A stretch of DNA of 64,000 bases. Source: K23-9 sp964460665. GTDB taxonomy: Bacteria; Planctomycetota; Planctomycetia; Pirellulales; Pirellulaceae. Under the pieces are notes generated by a model, which was not told where the DNA came from, searched no databases, and saw only the letters and a list, made by a program, of their open reading frames with translations. Below, piece by piece: positions 36,268-45,022 of the stretch. The translations under genes were made by a program, and so were the position numbers. Location of the stretch: positions 1-64,000 of the forward strand of contig CAYWSL010000004.1 in the NCBI GenBank assembly GCA_964460665.1, written 5' to 3'. Each line of letters begins with the position of its first letter. The stretch's first letter is position 1.

Positions 36268-37619
36268 GCCGCGTCACTTTCGATTCGTGAAATCAACTCG
36301 CTTTGGCTTTCACTCAGCGGCGTCAGTTCGTCCATGCGCTGGCTCAGGAAGTCCATCAAGCTGGAACGCATGTCGATGGCACGATCCACACCCGGATCAG
36401 TTCCTCGCTGGTAGGCACCGATTGAGATCAGATCCTTGTGCTGACGGTATTCGCTTAAGAGTTTGCGGGCATCGGCGCAAGCCTGGTACACATCGGCTTC
36501 AACCAAATGCGGCTGCAGTCGACTGACGCTATCTAAGACATTGATCGGCGGCCAATGCGCTTCGGCAGCCAAGCCTCGGTCCAAAGAAATGTGTCCGTCC
36601 AATAAACCACGCAAGGCGTCGGCTATCGGATCGTTCATGTCGTCGCCTTCTACCAAAACGGTGTAGAACGCTGTGATCGATCCTTCGGAAGTGCAGCCCG
36701 CGCGTTCTAACAATCTTGGCAGGGCGTTGAACACACTGGGCGGATAACCGCGAGTCGTTGGTGGTTCGCCGGCTGCCAAACCCAACTCGCGCTGGGCGTA
36801 CGCGAACCGCGTGACGGAATCCATCAGCAACAAGACGTGTTCGCCGTCTTCGCGAAACGATTCCGCGATCGCCGTGGCAGTCGATGCGGCTGCAACACGC
36901 TGCGCCGCCGGTGCGTCGCTGGTCGCCAACACGATCACGCTGCGTGACCGCGTTTCGGCATCCAAACAACGGTTCATGAATTCGTTGACTTCGCGGCCCC
37001 GTTCGCCAACCATCCCGATCACGATTCGGTCGGCCTTGGTTCCTTTGGCCAACATTCCTAACAGCGTACTTTTCCCGACTCCTGAACCGGCGAAGATCCC
37101 CATCCGTTGGCCTTGGCCGCAGGTGATCATTGAATCGATGGCCCGTACGCCGGTTTGAATCGACGTATCAATTGGCGGCCTGCCCAACGCCGGGGGTGGT
37201 GGGTTCTGAGCGTCAACCAAACGCAGACCACTGGGCAGTGGCTTTCCGTCCAGCGGTCGACCGAGCGCGTCGATCACGCGCCCGCACAGCGCAGGTCCGA
37301 CTCGAACCCGTAACACTGTGTCGATCAGCTTCACGCGATCTCCCGCAGCAACCGAAACCATTGGTTCCAGAGGCGACAGCACGATCCGGTCACTGTTGAA
37401 CGCGATCACGCGGGCTAATCGCGACTCGGCTGGTCCATTGAGCGATTGAAAGGGAGTGACTTCGCAGACCGATCCCAGTGCGGCCGACATTCCTTCGGCT
37501 TCTAAATTGTCACCGCGGATTGCGGCGATGCGTCCGCTGACCTGATTCGTTTCTGCGTCGCCAATCAGCGATCGAACCGCACGACGCTCAGGCAAGGAAG
37601 GAGGATTCAGCTGGCTCAT
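36264..37619 (-). CDS. fliI: Flagellum-specific ATPase FliI
   Basis: 451 residues, F1-beta-like ATPase that energises flagellar type III export. Walker A GSGVGKS is at 178-184, MVGERGREVNEF near 214, and Walker B LLLMDSVTRFA near 265. It overlaps fliH upstream and fliJ downstream by 4 bp each, so translation is coupled along the cluster. Confidence 0.96.
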   Translation of the reverse strand: MSQLNPPSLPERRAVRSLIGDAETNQVSGRIAAIRGDNLEAEGMSAALGSVCEVTPFQSLNGPAESRLARVIAFNSDRIVLSPLEPMVSVAAGDRVKLIDTVLRVRVGPALCGRVIDALGRPLDGKPLPSGLRLVDAQNPPPPALGRPPIDTSIQTGVRAIDSMITCGQGQRMGIFAGSGVGKSTLLGMLAKGTKADRIVIGMVGERGREVNEFMNRCLDAETRSRSVIVLATSDAPAAQRVAAASTATAIAESFREDGEHVLLLMDSVTRFAYAQRELGLAAGEPPTTRGYPPSVFNALPRLLERAGCTSEGSITAFYTVLVEGDDMNDPIADALRGLLDGHISLDRGLAAEAHWPPINVLDSVSRLQPHLVEADVYQACADARKLLSEYRQHKDLISIGAYQRGTDPGVDRAIDMRSSLMDFLSQRMDELTPLSESQSELISRIESDAA

Positions 37620-38299
37620 GATAACATTTCCTCCAAGCGTTCCAGTTGAGCGTTCAAGCCGGCTTGGATTTCGCCGCCGGTTTGCCGCACGACGACTTCG
37701 GTTGGCCCGACAGACAGATCCGGAACGACAAACGTTTTCTCGGGCAATTCATGGGACGACAACATTTCGTCCAGCGATGACCCCAGCAGGGCAAGGGTTT
37801 CTGGGTTCACGGCGACCGTTAACTGACAAGCCGCGCGAGCACTCGTGACGGCTTGCTGCACCCAGCGGACGATCATTTGTGGATCCACTGAAAGTTCACG
37901 GCGCACGATCCGTTCGGCCGCGGCCAGGGCGACTGTGTTCAATGATTCGGCGTAAGCTTGCATCCATTGCTGGTGCTGATCGTGAAGTTGATCGACAGCA
38001 CTTTGCACCATGTCTAAACCGGACTTGGAACGTTCGATCGCGGCTGTTTCGATTCGCTGACTGGCTTCCTGTTCGGCTTGGCGATGGCCTGCGTCGTATC
38101 CGCTCTGGTAGGCTTCCTGGCGAATTCGTTCGGCTTCGATGCGTGCGTCAGCCAACAGTTGTTCGCCTTGACGCTGAAAGTCGTTCAAACGCTCGCGGCC
38201 TTCGTCGGCCAGATCCTGCAAATTGAATCCGGCCAAACCCGAGACGTGCGATCGATTGTCGTCGCCGGTTTCGGAATCAGATTTGTAGACGGTAGCCAT
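37616..38299 (-). CDS. fliH: Flagellar assembly protein FliH
   Basis: 227 residues. A Gly/Ala/Gln-rich helical N-terminal half (DDAGHRQAEQEASQRIETAA type) leads to the C-terminal V-ATPase E/FliH-like domain: AAAERIVRRELSVDPQMIVRWVQQAV, then VAVNPETLALL and GPTEVVVRQTGGEIQAGLNAQLERLEEML. FliH holds FliI inactive as the stator-like regulator. It overlaps fliI by 4 bp. Confidence 0.88.
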   Translation of the reverse strand: MATVYKSDSETGDDNRSHVSGLAGFNLQDLADEGRERLNDFQRQGEQLLADARIEAERIRQEAYQSGYDAGHRQAEQEASQRIETAAIERSKSGLDMVQSAVDQLHDQHQQWMQAYAESLNTVALAAAERIVRRELSVDPQMIVRWVQQAVTSARAACQLTVAVNPETLALLGSSLDEMLSSHELPEKTFVVPDLSVGPTEVVVRQTGGEIQAGLNAQLERLEEMLS

Positions 38300-38341
38300 C
38301 GTAAAGAACTTCTCTGCTGTGATTGGTTTGGACGCGAAGAC

Positions 38342-39541
38342 TTACGCGGCGCGGCGTGATCGAAGCGGTGCGTTGTCTTTCGCTGCCCGTGCGACTTCCT
38401 GCTTCGCATCGTCGATCTCGCTTAGACGCAAAGATCCAAGTTGAGTCATCCCGTGGCGAGCCGCCTTGGCTTTTGCACGGGGAAGCACAGCGATCGCGGC
38501 TTCTGCGGTAGCGTTGGGCAAACCGCAAAGCGTCAGCAATGCTTCGCGTGTCCCAACGCGACCGAGTGACTCCACCAGCGTCTGGGGCGACAGGTCGACC
38601 AAGAAACGATGAATCGCTTGGGTTGAATCTTCGGCAACTGGCTTTTGACTTTCCCCGCGCGGTTCACGTTGCAACGGCAGGTTATCGGTGGCTTGAAGCT
38701 CAGCTGGGTTGGGTTGAAACTGAGTGGGTTGGAAATCATCTTGCGTTTCTGATGCGGCAGACTGTGTCTGCTCGGCAGGCCAAGTCCCTTCAGCAATCTT
38801 TAGCGATGCATTCCCAGGCGATGTAGCAGCGGCGAACTGGGGCAGTTCCGAAATGATCGCTTTCAGGGCTTCGCTACCACTGGATGAAGGGATCGATGTC
38901 AGATCGTCGTAGCGACTTCGCATATGATTGGCGACTGCCACCACCGCGGCGTCCGCGACTTCTTCTAACCGACCAATGCGATTCAGTGTTTGACTTTGAA
39001 GGTCTGCGTTCAAGTGCGGTAGCACGTCGGCCGCTTGCTTGGGGGCGATCGACGCAAGCACCAAGGCGATCGTCTGTGGCCGTTCACCAGAGAGCAGTTT
39101 AACTAAGTCGTCTTGTTTGGCGTCGCGCAAAAACGCGAAGTGGGCGGCTTGATCACTTGTCGTTGACTGTGATGTGAGTGCCGATCCCGGGGGCGAGACG
39201 AACGGCGTCGCCGGGATTCCGCCTGGCGAAGTCGAATCACCCAAAACGATTTCGTCTTGCACGCCGCTGGTGTCAACGACCGTTCGGTCCAGCGTGCTTC
39301 GACTGAGGCGACTTGGTTGGCTAGCACGCATGTCATCGGCAAACGACTTCAAAGCCTCGCTGCGTTCAGCGACTGGAACATGAGACAACGTTGCAACGGC
39401 TTGGTGGATCAGGTTTCGCGATTGCGGATCGACTTCATCCAGAATCCTGGACGCCATGGGCGCGGGGAGACTACTGAGCACCAACGCGATGCGACGCAGC
39501 ATCAATTCACGCTGGGCAACTGAAGTCTGCGCTGCGCCCAT
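38342..39541 (-). CDS. fliG: Flagellar motor switch protein FliG with low-complexity insert
   Basis: 399 residues from ATG at 39541 (GGAG 9 nt upstream); a typical FliG has about 330. The N-terminal part (LMLRRIALVLSSLPAPMASRIL) binds FliF, and the middle contains SGERPQTIALVLASIAPKQAADVL, the ARM-M signature. A Gln/Pro/Glu-rich insert of about 70 residues then separates the middle from a divergent C-terminal domain (ALLTLCGLPNATAEAAIAVLPRAKAKAARHGMTQLG, cut). The acidic residues typical of the torque helix are not obvious. Confidence 0.85.
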   Translation of the reverse strand: MGAAQTSVAQRELMLRRIALVLSSLPAPMASRILDEVDPQSRNLIHQAVATLSHVPVAERSEALKSFADDMRASQPSRLSRSTLDRTVVDTSGVQDEIVLGDSTSPGGIPATPFVSPPGSALTSQSTTSDQAAHFAFLRDAKQDDLVKLLSGERPQTIALVLASIAPKQAADVLPHLNADLQSQTLNRIGRLEEVADAAVVAVANHMRSRYDDLTSIPSSSGSEALKAIISELPQFAAATSPGNASLKIAEGTWPAEQTQSAASETQDDFQPTQFQPNPAELQATDNLPLQREPRGESQKPVAEDSTQAIHRFLVDLSPQTLVESLGRVGTREALLTLCGLPNATAEAAIAVLPRAKAKAARHGMTQLGSLRLSEIDDAKQEVARAAKDNAPLRSRRAA

Positions 39542-39692
39542 AGGGTGTTTCTCCGATGATCCTAAGTGACTTTTTGGCGGACACCTTTCCGGTTCCATCC
39601 TCAAGACCGCTTATAGAAGAAACAGGCCATTTTGCGATAGAGAAGATTGGCGGCAGCAGAGGGCCTGGAGCTTTGGAGCGGGGAGTGCCTGG

Positions 39693-41246
39693 TTACGCGG
39701 CCTTGCTGATCCAATCGCGGATTACATCTGCGGCTGCTGCTGGGTGGCTTTCTACTAACGCAAGCAAATCTTCATCGCCGATCGACAAATCACTGTTCTG
39801 ATCACCCGCTAGCCCAACGGTGAACGGCGCTGGCCGCTTATCGGTCGCGAAAGATTCGTGGGCGCTGCGCGGAAACGACTTGTCGTTTTGATGAGCGGTC
39901 ACGGGGTCTGGTGAACCAACTCGCATGACGAATCCTGCGACACACAATCCCAATAAACCGATTAGAACCAGACCGGCCTGCTGCCAATTGCTACTTAGCC
40001 AAGTCATCGCCTGCGCTTGATAAGTTGCCGGCATTCGTTCGTCGTTCAGCACATCCGGATAGTCCCACACTTCTAGCGAAGTCGCATCGTTGTTGGCGAT
40101 TCCGTACATCGCTGGCATGATCGCCGACTGAATGTTTTTTCGCGTTTGATCACGCATCTGCTGTAACTGTTCAGCATTGAACGACGGCACCGATTCAGCG
40201 TCGGGATGCTGCCGCATGTAACCATAGCGCCAAACACGGCTGTAGTAGCTTTCCGGCAGCCCAACAGAGACACGCAGATTCCGAATCGTGTTAGCCGCCA
40301 TGAACGTACTTTTCATTCCTACCAATGGCGGAATCAAGCCAGCCTGATCGTCAACATTCGAATTGGATAACTTAGTCGCGCGACTTCCACGAACTTGTGT
40401 GACCACCGAACCACTGGATACCGGCGGATCATTGCTGATCCGGTGGGACACGGCGTCAGGGAGTTGCAGATCAACCGAAGTGGCGACGCGGATGTCGCCG
40501 TAATCACGCAACAAATCGCGAACTTCGTGCTCTAACTGCGCTTCGACTTCCAGTTTCTCGCGGTGCCATGGGTCGCTGGCCAGGTAATTCGAACTGGCAT
40601 TGGTGTCGATCACGACAACATCTTTGGCTGCCATACCTGCGTAGGAACCGCGAATGAACTCACGAATCATCTGAATCCGACTGATCGGCAAGCACTCGGC
40701 CCCTTCGGGGCAAACCACAACGCTGGCCGATTGTTTTCGCGAACGCCCCAAGCCTTCGCGTTCACCCAGGTCATACTGCACGCTGGCCCAACGAATCTCC
40801 GGGAACGCGTTTAGCTTGTTTCCAAGGTCTTGCTGCTTGGCATGCATCTGGCGAGCGATTCGCTGGCTGCTCGATTCAAACATCGTGGTCTTGTCGATCG
40901 CATCTTGTACGCTACTGCGAATCGAAATCGGTAGTGTCGTTGCCTTTTGCAAAGCGGCCAAGTACTGACTTTTTGACTGCGTCGGAATCATGATTCGCCG
41001 CCCTTCGCGTTTCCAGCCATTCAAGCCGGCACTGCTGAAGGACATTTCTACTGAGTCCAATTCCTGTTCGCTAAGTGACCGTCCACCAAACAGCAGCTCG
41101 CTGCCAGATTCGCGGCTTCCGGTCGCCATGTATCCGAGCGTGCCGACGACGATCAGAGTCAATACGATCCCAACCACGCGCGACTGCAGCGGCATTGATG
41201 ACAATGCACTGCGGATTTGATCCGTCGATTCGCGAATAGCGCTCAT
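39693..41246 (-). CDS. fliF: Flagellar MS-ring protein FliF
   Basis: 517 residues. First membrane segment about 24-40 (VVGIVLTLIVVGTLGYMA), then the YscJ/FliF ring-building domain (ELLFGGRSLSEQELDSVE, FPEIRWASVQYDLGE), a periplasmic second domain and a second membrane segment near 430-450 (AGLVLIGLLGLCVAGFVM). The cytoplasmic tail ends with ADVIRDWISKAA, probably the FliG-binding helix. fliG follows about 150 bp later on the same strand. Confidence 0.93.
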   Translation of the reverse strand: MSAIRESTDQIRSALSSMPLQSRVVGIVLTLIVVGTLGYMATGSRESGSELLFGGRSLSEQELDSVEMSFSSAGLNGWKREGRRIMIPTQSKSQYLAALQKATTLPISIRSSVQDAIDKTTMFESSSQRIARQMHAKQQDLGNKLNAFPEIRWASVQYDLGEREGLGRSRKQSASVVVCPEGAECLPISRIQMIREFIRGSYAGMAAKDVVVIDTNASSNYLASDPWHREKLEVEAQLEHEVRDLLRDYGDIRVATSVDLQLPDAVSHRISNDPPVSSGSVVTQVRGSRATKLSNSNVDDQAGLIPPLVGMKSTFMAANTIRNLRVSVGLPESYYSRVWRYGYMRQHPDAESVPSFNAEQLQQMRDQTRKNIQSAIMPAMYGIANNDATSLEVWDYPDVLNDERMPATYQAQAMTWLSSNWQQAGLVLIGLLGLCVAGFVMRVGSPDPVTAHQNDKSFPRSAHESFATDKRPAPFTVGLAGDQNSDLSIGDEDLLALVESHPAAAADVIRDWISKAA

Positions 41247-41314
41247 AGAGTTGGACAGGTGGATCTAGGCAGGAGAACCTGAGGCGGGGAAATGAAGTCT
41301 TGTAAACGTCGACC

Positions 41315-41737
41315 TCAAGCCGCCTTACGGCCTATCTCACCCTTCTTTCCGAAGTAGATGGTTACCGCTGCGCCGCCTTGCGGACAGTTCTGCCATTTCA
41401 AGTTGGCGCCAATCGATGCGGCTGAAATCGGGCGACTTTGCGGACGTTGGTCCAAGTCGGAACCACTATCAGCAAGTTCCAATTCAACACCATCGGCGGT
41501 TTCGCAAGCCGTGATCAACAGGTCGCCACCTTCTGGCATCTCAGCCAACGACTGGATGACTAACGTCCGTAAAAGTTCGGCCGTTTGATGGACGTCTGCC
41601 GGCAACGGCATCAACGTCGGGATGTCTAACTCCAAGCACACTGGTGATTCGTGCTGAATCAACAAAGGAGCTGTTACTGTTTCCACCAATACTGCCAAAG
41701 ACTTACATGCCTGAGGCTCAATCCATCGATTCAACAT
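41315..41737 (-). CDS. Small HATPase-like (histidine kinase ATP-binding fold) protein upstream of fliF
   Basis: 140 residues from ATG at 41737. It resembles a lone HATPase_c domain: LLRTLVIQSLAEMPEGGDLLI in the N-box position, VELELADSGSDL as the G1-like box and GGAAVTIYFGKKG as the last strand. The N-box Asn is not present (VIQSLAE) and no His phosphorylation site is visible, so it may bind nucleotide poorly or act as an anti-sigma-like or scaffold protein. It lies about 70 bp upstream of fliF on the same strand. Confidence 0.65.
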   Translation of the reverse strand: MLNRWIEPQACKSLAVLVETVTAPLLIQHESPVCLELDIPTLMPLPADVHQTAELLRTLVIQSLAEMPEGGDLLITACETADGVELELADSGSDLDQRPQSRPISAASIGANLKWQNCPQGGAAVTIYFGKKGEIGRKAA

Positions 41738-41859
41738 GGTTCGTGTCCGATACCACAAGGTTTGGTTGCCAGATAAATTCGTTCGAATTAGCTGATAACG
41801 TTCAACAAAGACTCAAGGCAATAGGAATTACTGCCGACACGCTTGGCAACGCAATGCTT

Positions 41860-42606
41860 TCAAACCTCCGCCAATAAAAATTCACTCGGACCAACACCCG
41901 TGCGCACGGGAACGACATCCATGCTGTCAATTGCAGCACACAAATCTAAATCGCGATCATAACCGACGCGAATCAGATTACGCCCGCCCTGTGTCTGGCC
42001 CAATCGTGATGCAAGCGACTGCTGAGTAGGAACGGCGCCTGCAAACCAGCTTTGCCAAAGCTCTCTGGCCAACGTGGCATCGTCATTTGCAAGCGTCAGC
42101 TCTTTGGCTCGTTCGGCCTGTCCAATGATCGCACCAGCTAGCAAAACATCTTCGGTGGTCACGCGGCCATTGGTGCCAGCGCAAATCAGATGTACCGAAT
42201 CAAACCGGCAAACGTTTGAGACAACGGCGGACAGATTCAAAAAACTAGCCACGATCATTTTTGGCACATCGCGTCCGGCTTCGATCGCGTTTGTCCCGTT
42301 GGTGGTTGTCAGTACGAGCGAACGATCTTTTACGACATCGGCCGAATACTCTGCGGGCGAATTCCCTAGGTCGAAGCCATCGATGCGTTTGCATTCACGT
42401 TCGCCGCACAACAGCGGGCGTGAATCGGTTGAATTTGCCAACGACTTTGCTTCGTCGATCGATTGACACGTCACAAACTTCTGCGCGCCGTTTGCCAGCG
42501 CCGTCGTCATGACGGATGTCGCGCGTAACACGTCGATGACAACGGCCAATTGAATGGTTGAATCAACCGTCTGCTCGGACGGCAAAAGCGATACGGATAC
42601 TTGCAC
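41860..42606 (-). CDS. comB: 2-phosphosulfolactate phosphatase family protein ComB
   Basis: 248 residues from GTG at 42606 (MQVSVSLLPSEQ, the usual ComB start); a TTG six codons upstream is the alternative. Mg2+-dependent acid phosphatase fold with VVIDVLRATSVMTTAL, LLCGERECKRIDGFDLGNSP and LTTTNGTNAI. In archaea it makes sulfolactate for coenzyme M. In bacteria without coenzyme M the substrate is uncertain, and nothing nearby belongs to that pathway. Confidence 0.9.
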   Translation of the reverse strand: MQVSVSLLPSEQTVDSTIQLAVVIDVLRATSVMTTALANGAQKFVTCQSIDEAKSLANSTDSRPLLCGERECKRIDGFDLGNSPAEYSADVVKDRSLVLTTTNGTNAIEAGRDVPKMIVASFLNLSAVVSNVCRFDSVHLICAGTNGRVTTEDVLLAGAIIGQAERAKELTLANDDATLARELWQSWFAGAVPTQQSLASRLGQTQGGRNLIRVGYDRDLDLCAAIDSMDVVPVRTGVGPSEFLLAEV

Positions 42607-42673
42607 TCGGCGACCTGGGATCAAACGGTTTCGGTGACTAGTGGCTGTCTGGACGAAATGGTCGCGGACGACA

Positions 42674-43633
42674 TCATTGCCGCCGGCGACTGCACAAGTC
42701 TTCGCAGGCCGCTAGCCAACTGTCAAACTGAAAACGAAATCCAGACTCTATCAGCCGCGTCGGAACCACTCGGCGACTCTTAAGGATCAATTCCGTCTCG
42801 GTTCGTAAAAAGAACGCACCGATCTCCAGCATCCACCGAGTAGCGGGCAATCCGATTGGCTGTCCCCAGCTTTTGCGGATCGCCGCCATGAATTCACGAT
42901 TCGGTAGCGGACCAGGCGAAGATAGATTGATCGGGCCGCTGAGTTCTTCGTGATCAGCAATCCAGTCGATGGCGGAAATGAAGTCGGCGTCATGAATCCA
43001 CGACACAAACTGTTTTCCGCTTCCGTTGGTGCCACCCAATCCCAAACGGACCAAGCGAAGCAGCACATCAAACACCCCACCAGCATCAGGGCTCATCACC
43101 ATGGCTGATCGCAACAACACTGTGCGAGTGCCGGGAAGCTCCTGCTGCGTCGCAGCTGCTTCCCAAGCAGTCGCGACGTCGATACTGAACTTCCACGTAT
43201 CGGGAAGATTCGGTTCTTTGCCGCCAATGATTCCATTGACGTCATCGTTCGCCGCATCGAAGCGGTGCGAGTAGATTGTGGCAGTGCTGGATTGCAAAAA
43301 GAGCTTCGGAGGATTGGCGGCCTGGCGGATAGCATTCACGACTGCTCGTGTCGAATCAACTCGAGAATCCATGATCGCGAGCCGATTGCGATCGTTGTAG
43401 CGGCAATCAACACTACGTCCGGTAAGGTTGATGACCAGATCGGCACCATCAATCTCGTCCGCCCAATCGCCAATCGTCTTTGCATCCCAGTGAACGATTC
43501 GAATGCGTTCGTTCGTTGAAACTTGTCCGCTTGGTTTGCGGCTAAGCACAACGACGTCACAATCGCGCCGCGCGTAGTGCCGAGCAAGAATCTGTCCCAA
43601 TTGGCCTGATCCGCCAGGAAGAATGACTTTCAT
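42674..43633 (-). CDS. TIGR01777-type NAD-dependent epimerase/dehydratase
   Basis: 319 residues from ATG at 43633. Extended short-chain dehydrogenase with GGSGQLGQILA at the N-terminus, LINLTGRSVDCRYNDRNR, LQSSTATIYSHRF (the region of the catalytic Ser/Tyr) and the C-terminal DUF1731-like part (GLPATRWMLEIGAFFLRTETELI). This is the SulA/YfcH group of unknown physiological substrate. It precedes comB on the same strand. Confidence 0.9.
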   Translation of the reverse strand: MKVILPGGSGQLGQILARHYARRDCDVVVLSRKPSGQVSTNERIRIVHWDAKTIGDWADEIDGADLVINLTGRSVDCRYNDRNRLAIMDSRVDSTRAVVNAIRQAANPPKLFLQSSTATIYSHRFDAANDDVNGIIGGKEPNLPDTWKFSIDVATAWEAAATQQELPGTRTVLLRSAMVMSPDAGGVFDVLLRLVRLGLGGTNGSGKQFVSWIHDADFISAIDWIADHEELSGPINLSSPGPLPNREFMAAIRKSWGQPIGLPATRWMLEIGAFFLRTETELILKSRRVVPTRLIESGFRFQFDSWLAACEDLCSRRRQ

Positions 43634-43829
43634 ATACCGTTCTGTTTTCGCGGTGGAAGAAATGCGACGACTGCGCAGGGGTAACCGCAAGACAGCCGGT
43701 CTATTAACGCGAGCGGTACAAGAGTGTCCGAACACTGCTAGGTAGTTGATCCGGGCAAGGGGCGGATTTGGTTGTCGTTGGGGAATTCCGTTAAAACGCT
43801 GAAAGTCTTGGCGGCTTCCGCTTTTTCCC

Positions 43830-44453
43830 CTAGCCGCCTTTTTGATAGATCGCGGTTAGCAGTGCTTCGGTGTCTTTGAATTTCTTGCCGGTCGCGATCG
43901 CTTCGTCGATCAGACTGCGTGCGTCCGTTTCGCTGTGGCCAAGTGTGACCAGAGCGTCGTATGTTTCGCTGACGACTTGCGTTGCCGAGTCGTCGATTTC
44001 GCCGACCGCGTTGCGATCTACCATCAACGCGAATCGTGGCATCTTGCGCCGAAGCTTGGCAATGATCTTTTCGCTTGTTTGTGGCCCGATGCCCGGTAAT
44101 GCCGAAAGACCTTTCGCATCTTGCTGTTCGATCAAGATCGCAAGCTCTTTGACTGGCCGCACCATCGCTCGAAGCGCTTTTTTGACTCCCACGCCATCGA
44201 CGCTGCAGAACAGTTCAAAGAATTGCCGTTCCGGTTCGGTCATGAATCCAATCAGACGCGGCGTCAGACGTCCGCCCTGTGCGTTGCCGTCGATGAAGTT
44301 CAGCGTGTGCAGCTGAGTCTTATCGCCAATGCGATTTTGAAGCTGTCGGCGTGTATAGTCGGCCACCAACACTTCGTACTCGAAGGGATCGGATGCGATG
44401 TAGGCGGCGGTTTCGCCAACCCGAGTGAGTTTTCCGGCGATAGTAACGATCAA
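43830..44453 (-). CDS. ruvA: Holliday junction branch migration protein RuvA
   Basis: 207 residues, TTG start with GGAAGGA 9 nt upstream. N-terminal OB-fold (MIVTIAGKLTRVGETAAYI), helix-hairpin-helix pairs (FFELFCSVDGVGVKKALR, LSALPGIGPQTSEKIIAKL) and a C-terminal domain III that would contact RuvB (YDALVTLGHSETDARSLI). It is downstream of ruvC on the same strand; ruvB is not in the window. Confidence 0.96.
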   Translation of the reverse strand: MIVTIAGKLTRVGETAAYIASDPFEYEVLVADYTRRQLQNRIGDKTQLHTLNFIDGNAQGGRLTPRLIGFMTEPERQFFELFCSVDGVGVKKALRAMVRPVKELAILIEQQDAKGLSALPGIGPQTSEKIIAKLRRKMPRFALMVDRNAVGEIDDSATQVVSETYDALVTLGHSETDARSLIDEAIATGKKFKDTEALLTAIYQKGG

Positions 44454-44500
44454 AGCTGGGTCCTTCCGGTTCTATTGCGCTGCAGAATGCGTGTCTTCGT

Positions 44501-45022
44501 TTACTTAAGAAGTTCGTTCATCATGGAACTTTTGCCAAGGTGGTGTCCGCAAAGTGCGATCGCTAACGCATCAGCAACGTCATTCGGCTCGGGCACGCCT
44601 TGCAGTCCAAGCTGCAGTTTGACGGCCAGCTGAACTTGAGCCTTCGGGGCCCGGCCGTTGCCAGTTAGGACCTTCTTCACTCGTGTGGGTTCGTAGTGGA
44701 CAACAGGAATCCCTGCCGCACCGGCCGCCAGGCAGATCACACCGCGGGCATGTCCCATCAGGATTGCTGTTCGCGGGCGATCGTAATGCGAAAACAGCTG
44801 TTCCAACGAAAGCAGATCGGGACGATGTTCTTGGATGACTTCGACAACGCCATCGTGAATTTCGTTTAGACGCGATTCGATGCTGGCTTTCGCCTTGCTG
44901 CGAACCACACCCGCTTCGATCAGTCGAAACTGGCCATTGCCGCGTTCACTGATGACTTCGATCACGCCGTATCCGGTGGTGTTCAGTCCTGGATCGATAC
45001 CCAGGATGACCTTGCCGCTCAC
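44501..45022 (-). CDS. ruvC: Crossover junction endodeoxyribonuclease RuvC
   Basis: 173 residues. RNase H-like Holliday junction resolvase with the first catalytic Asp in ILGIDPGLNTTGYG, the Glu in LLSLEQLFSHYDRPR, and the last acidic cluster in EPNDVADALAIALCGHH. It overlaps cysS upstream by 4 bp and precedes ruvA by about 45 bp. Confidence 0.96.
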   Translation of the reverse strand: MSGKVILGIDPGLNTTGYGVIEVISERGNGQFRLIEAGVVRSKAKASIESRLNEIHDGVVEVIQEHRPDLLSLEQLFSHYDRPRTAILMGHARGVICLAAGAAGIPVVHYEPTRVKKVLTGNGRAPKAQVQLAVKLQLGLQGVPEPNDVADALAIALCGHHLGKSSMMNELLK

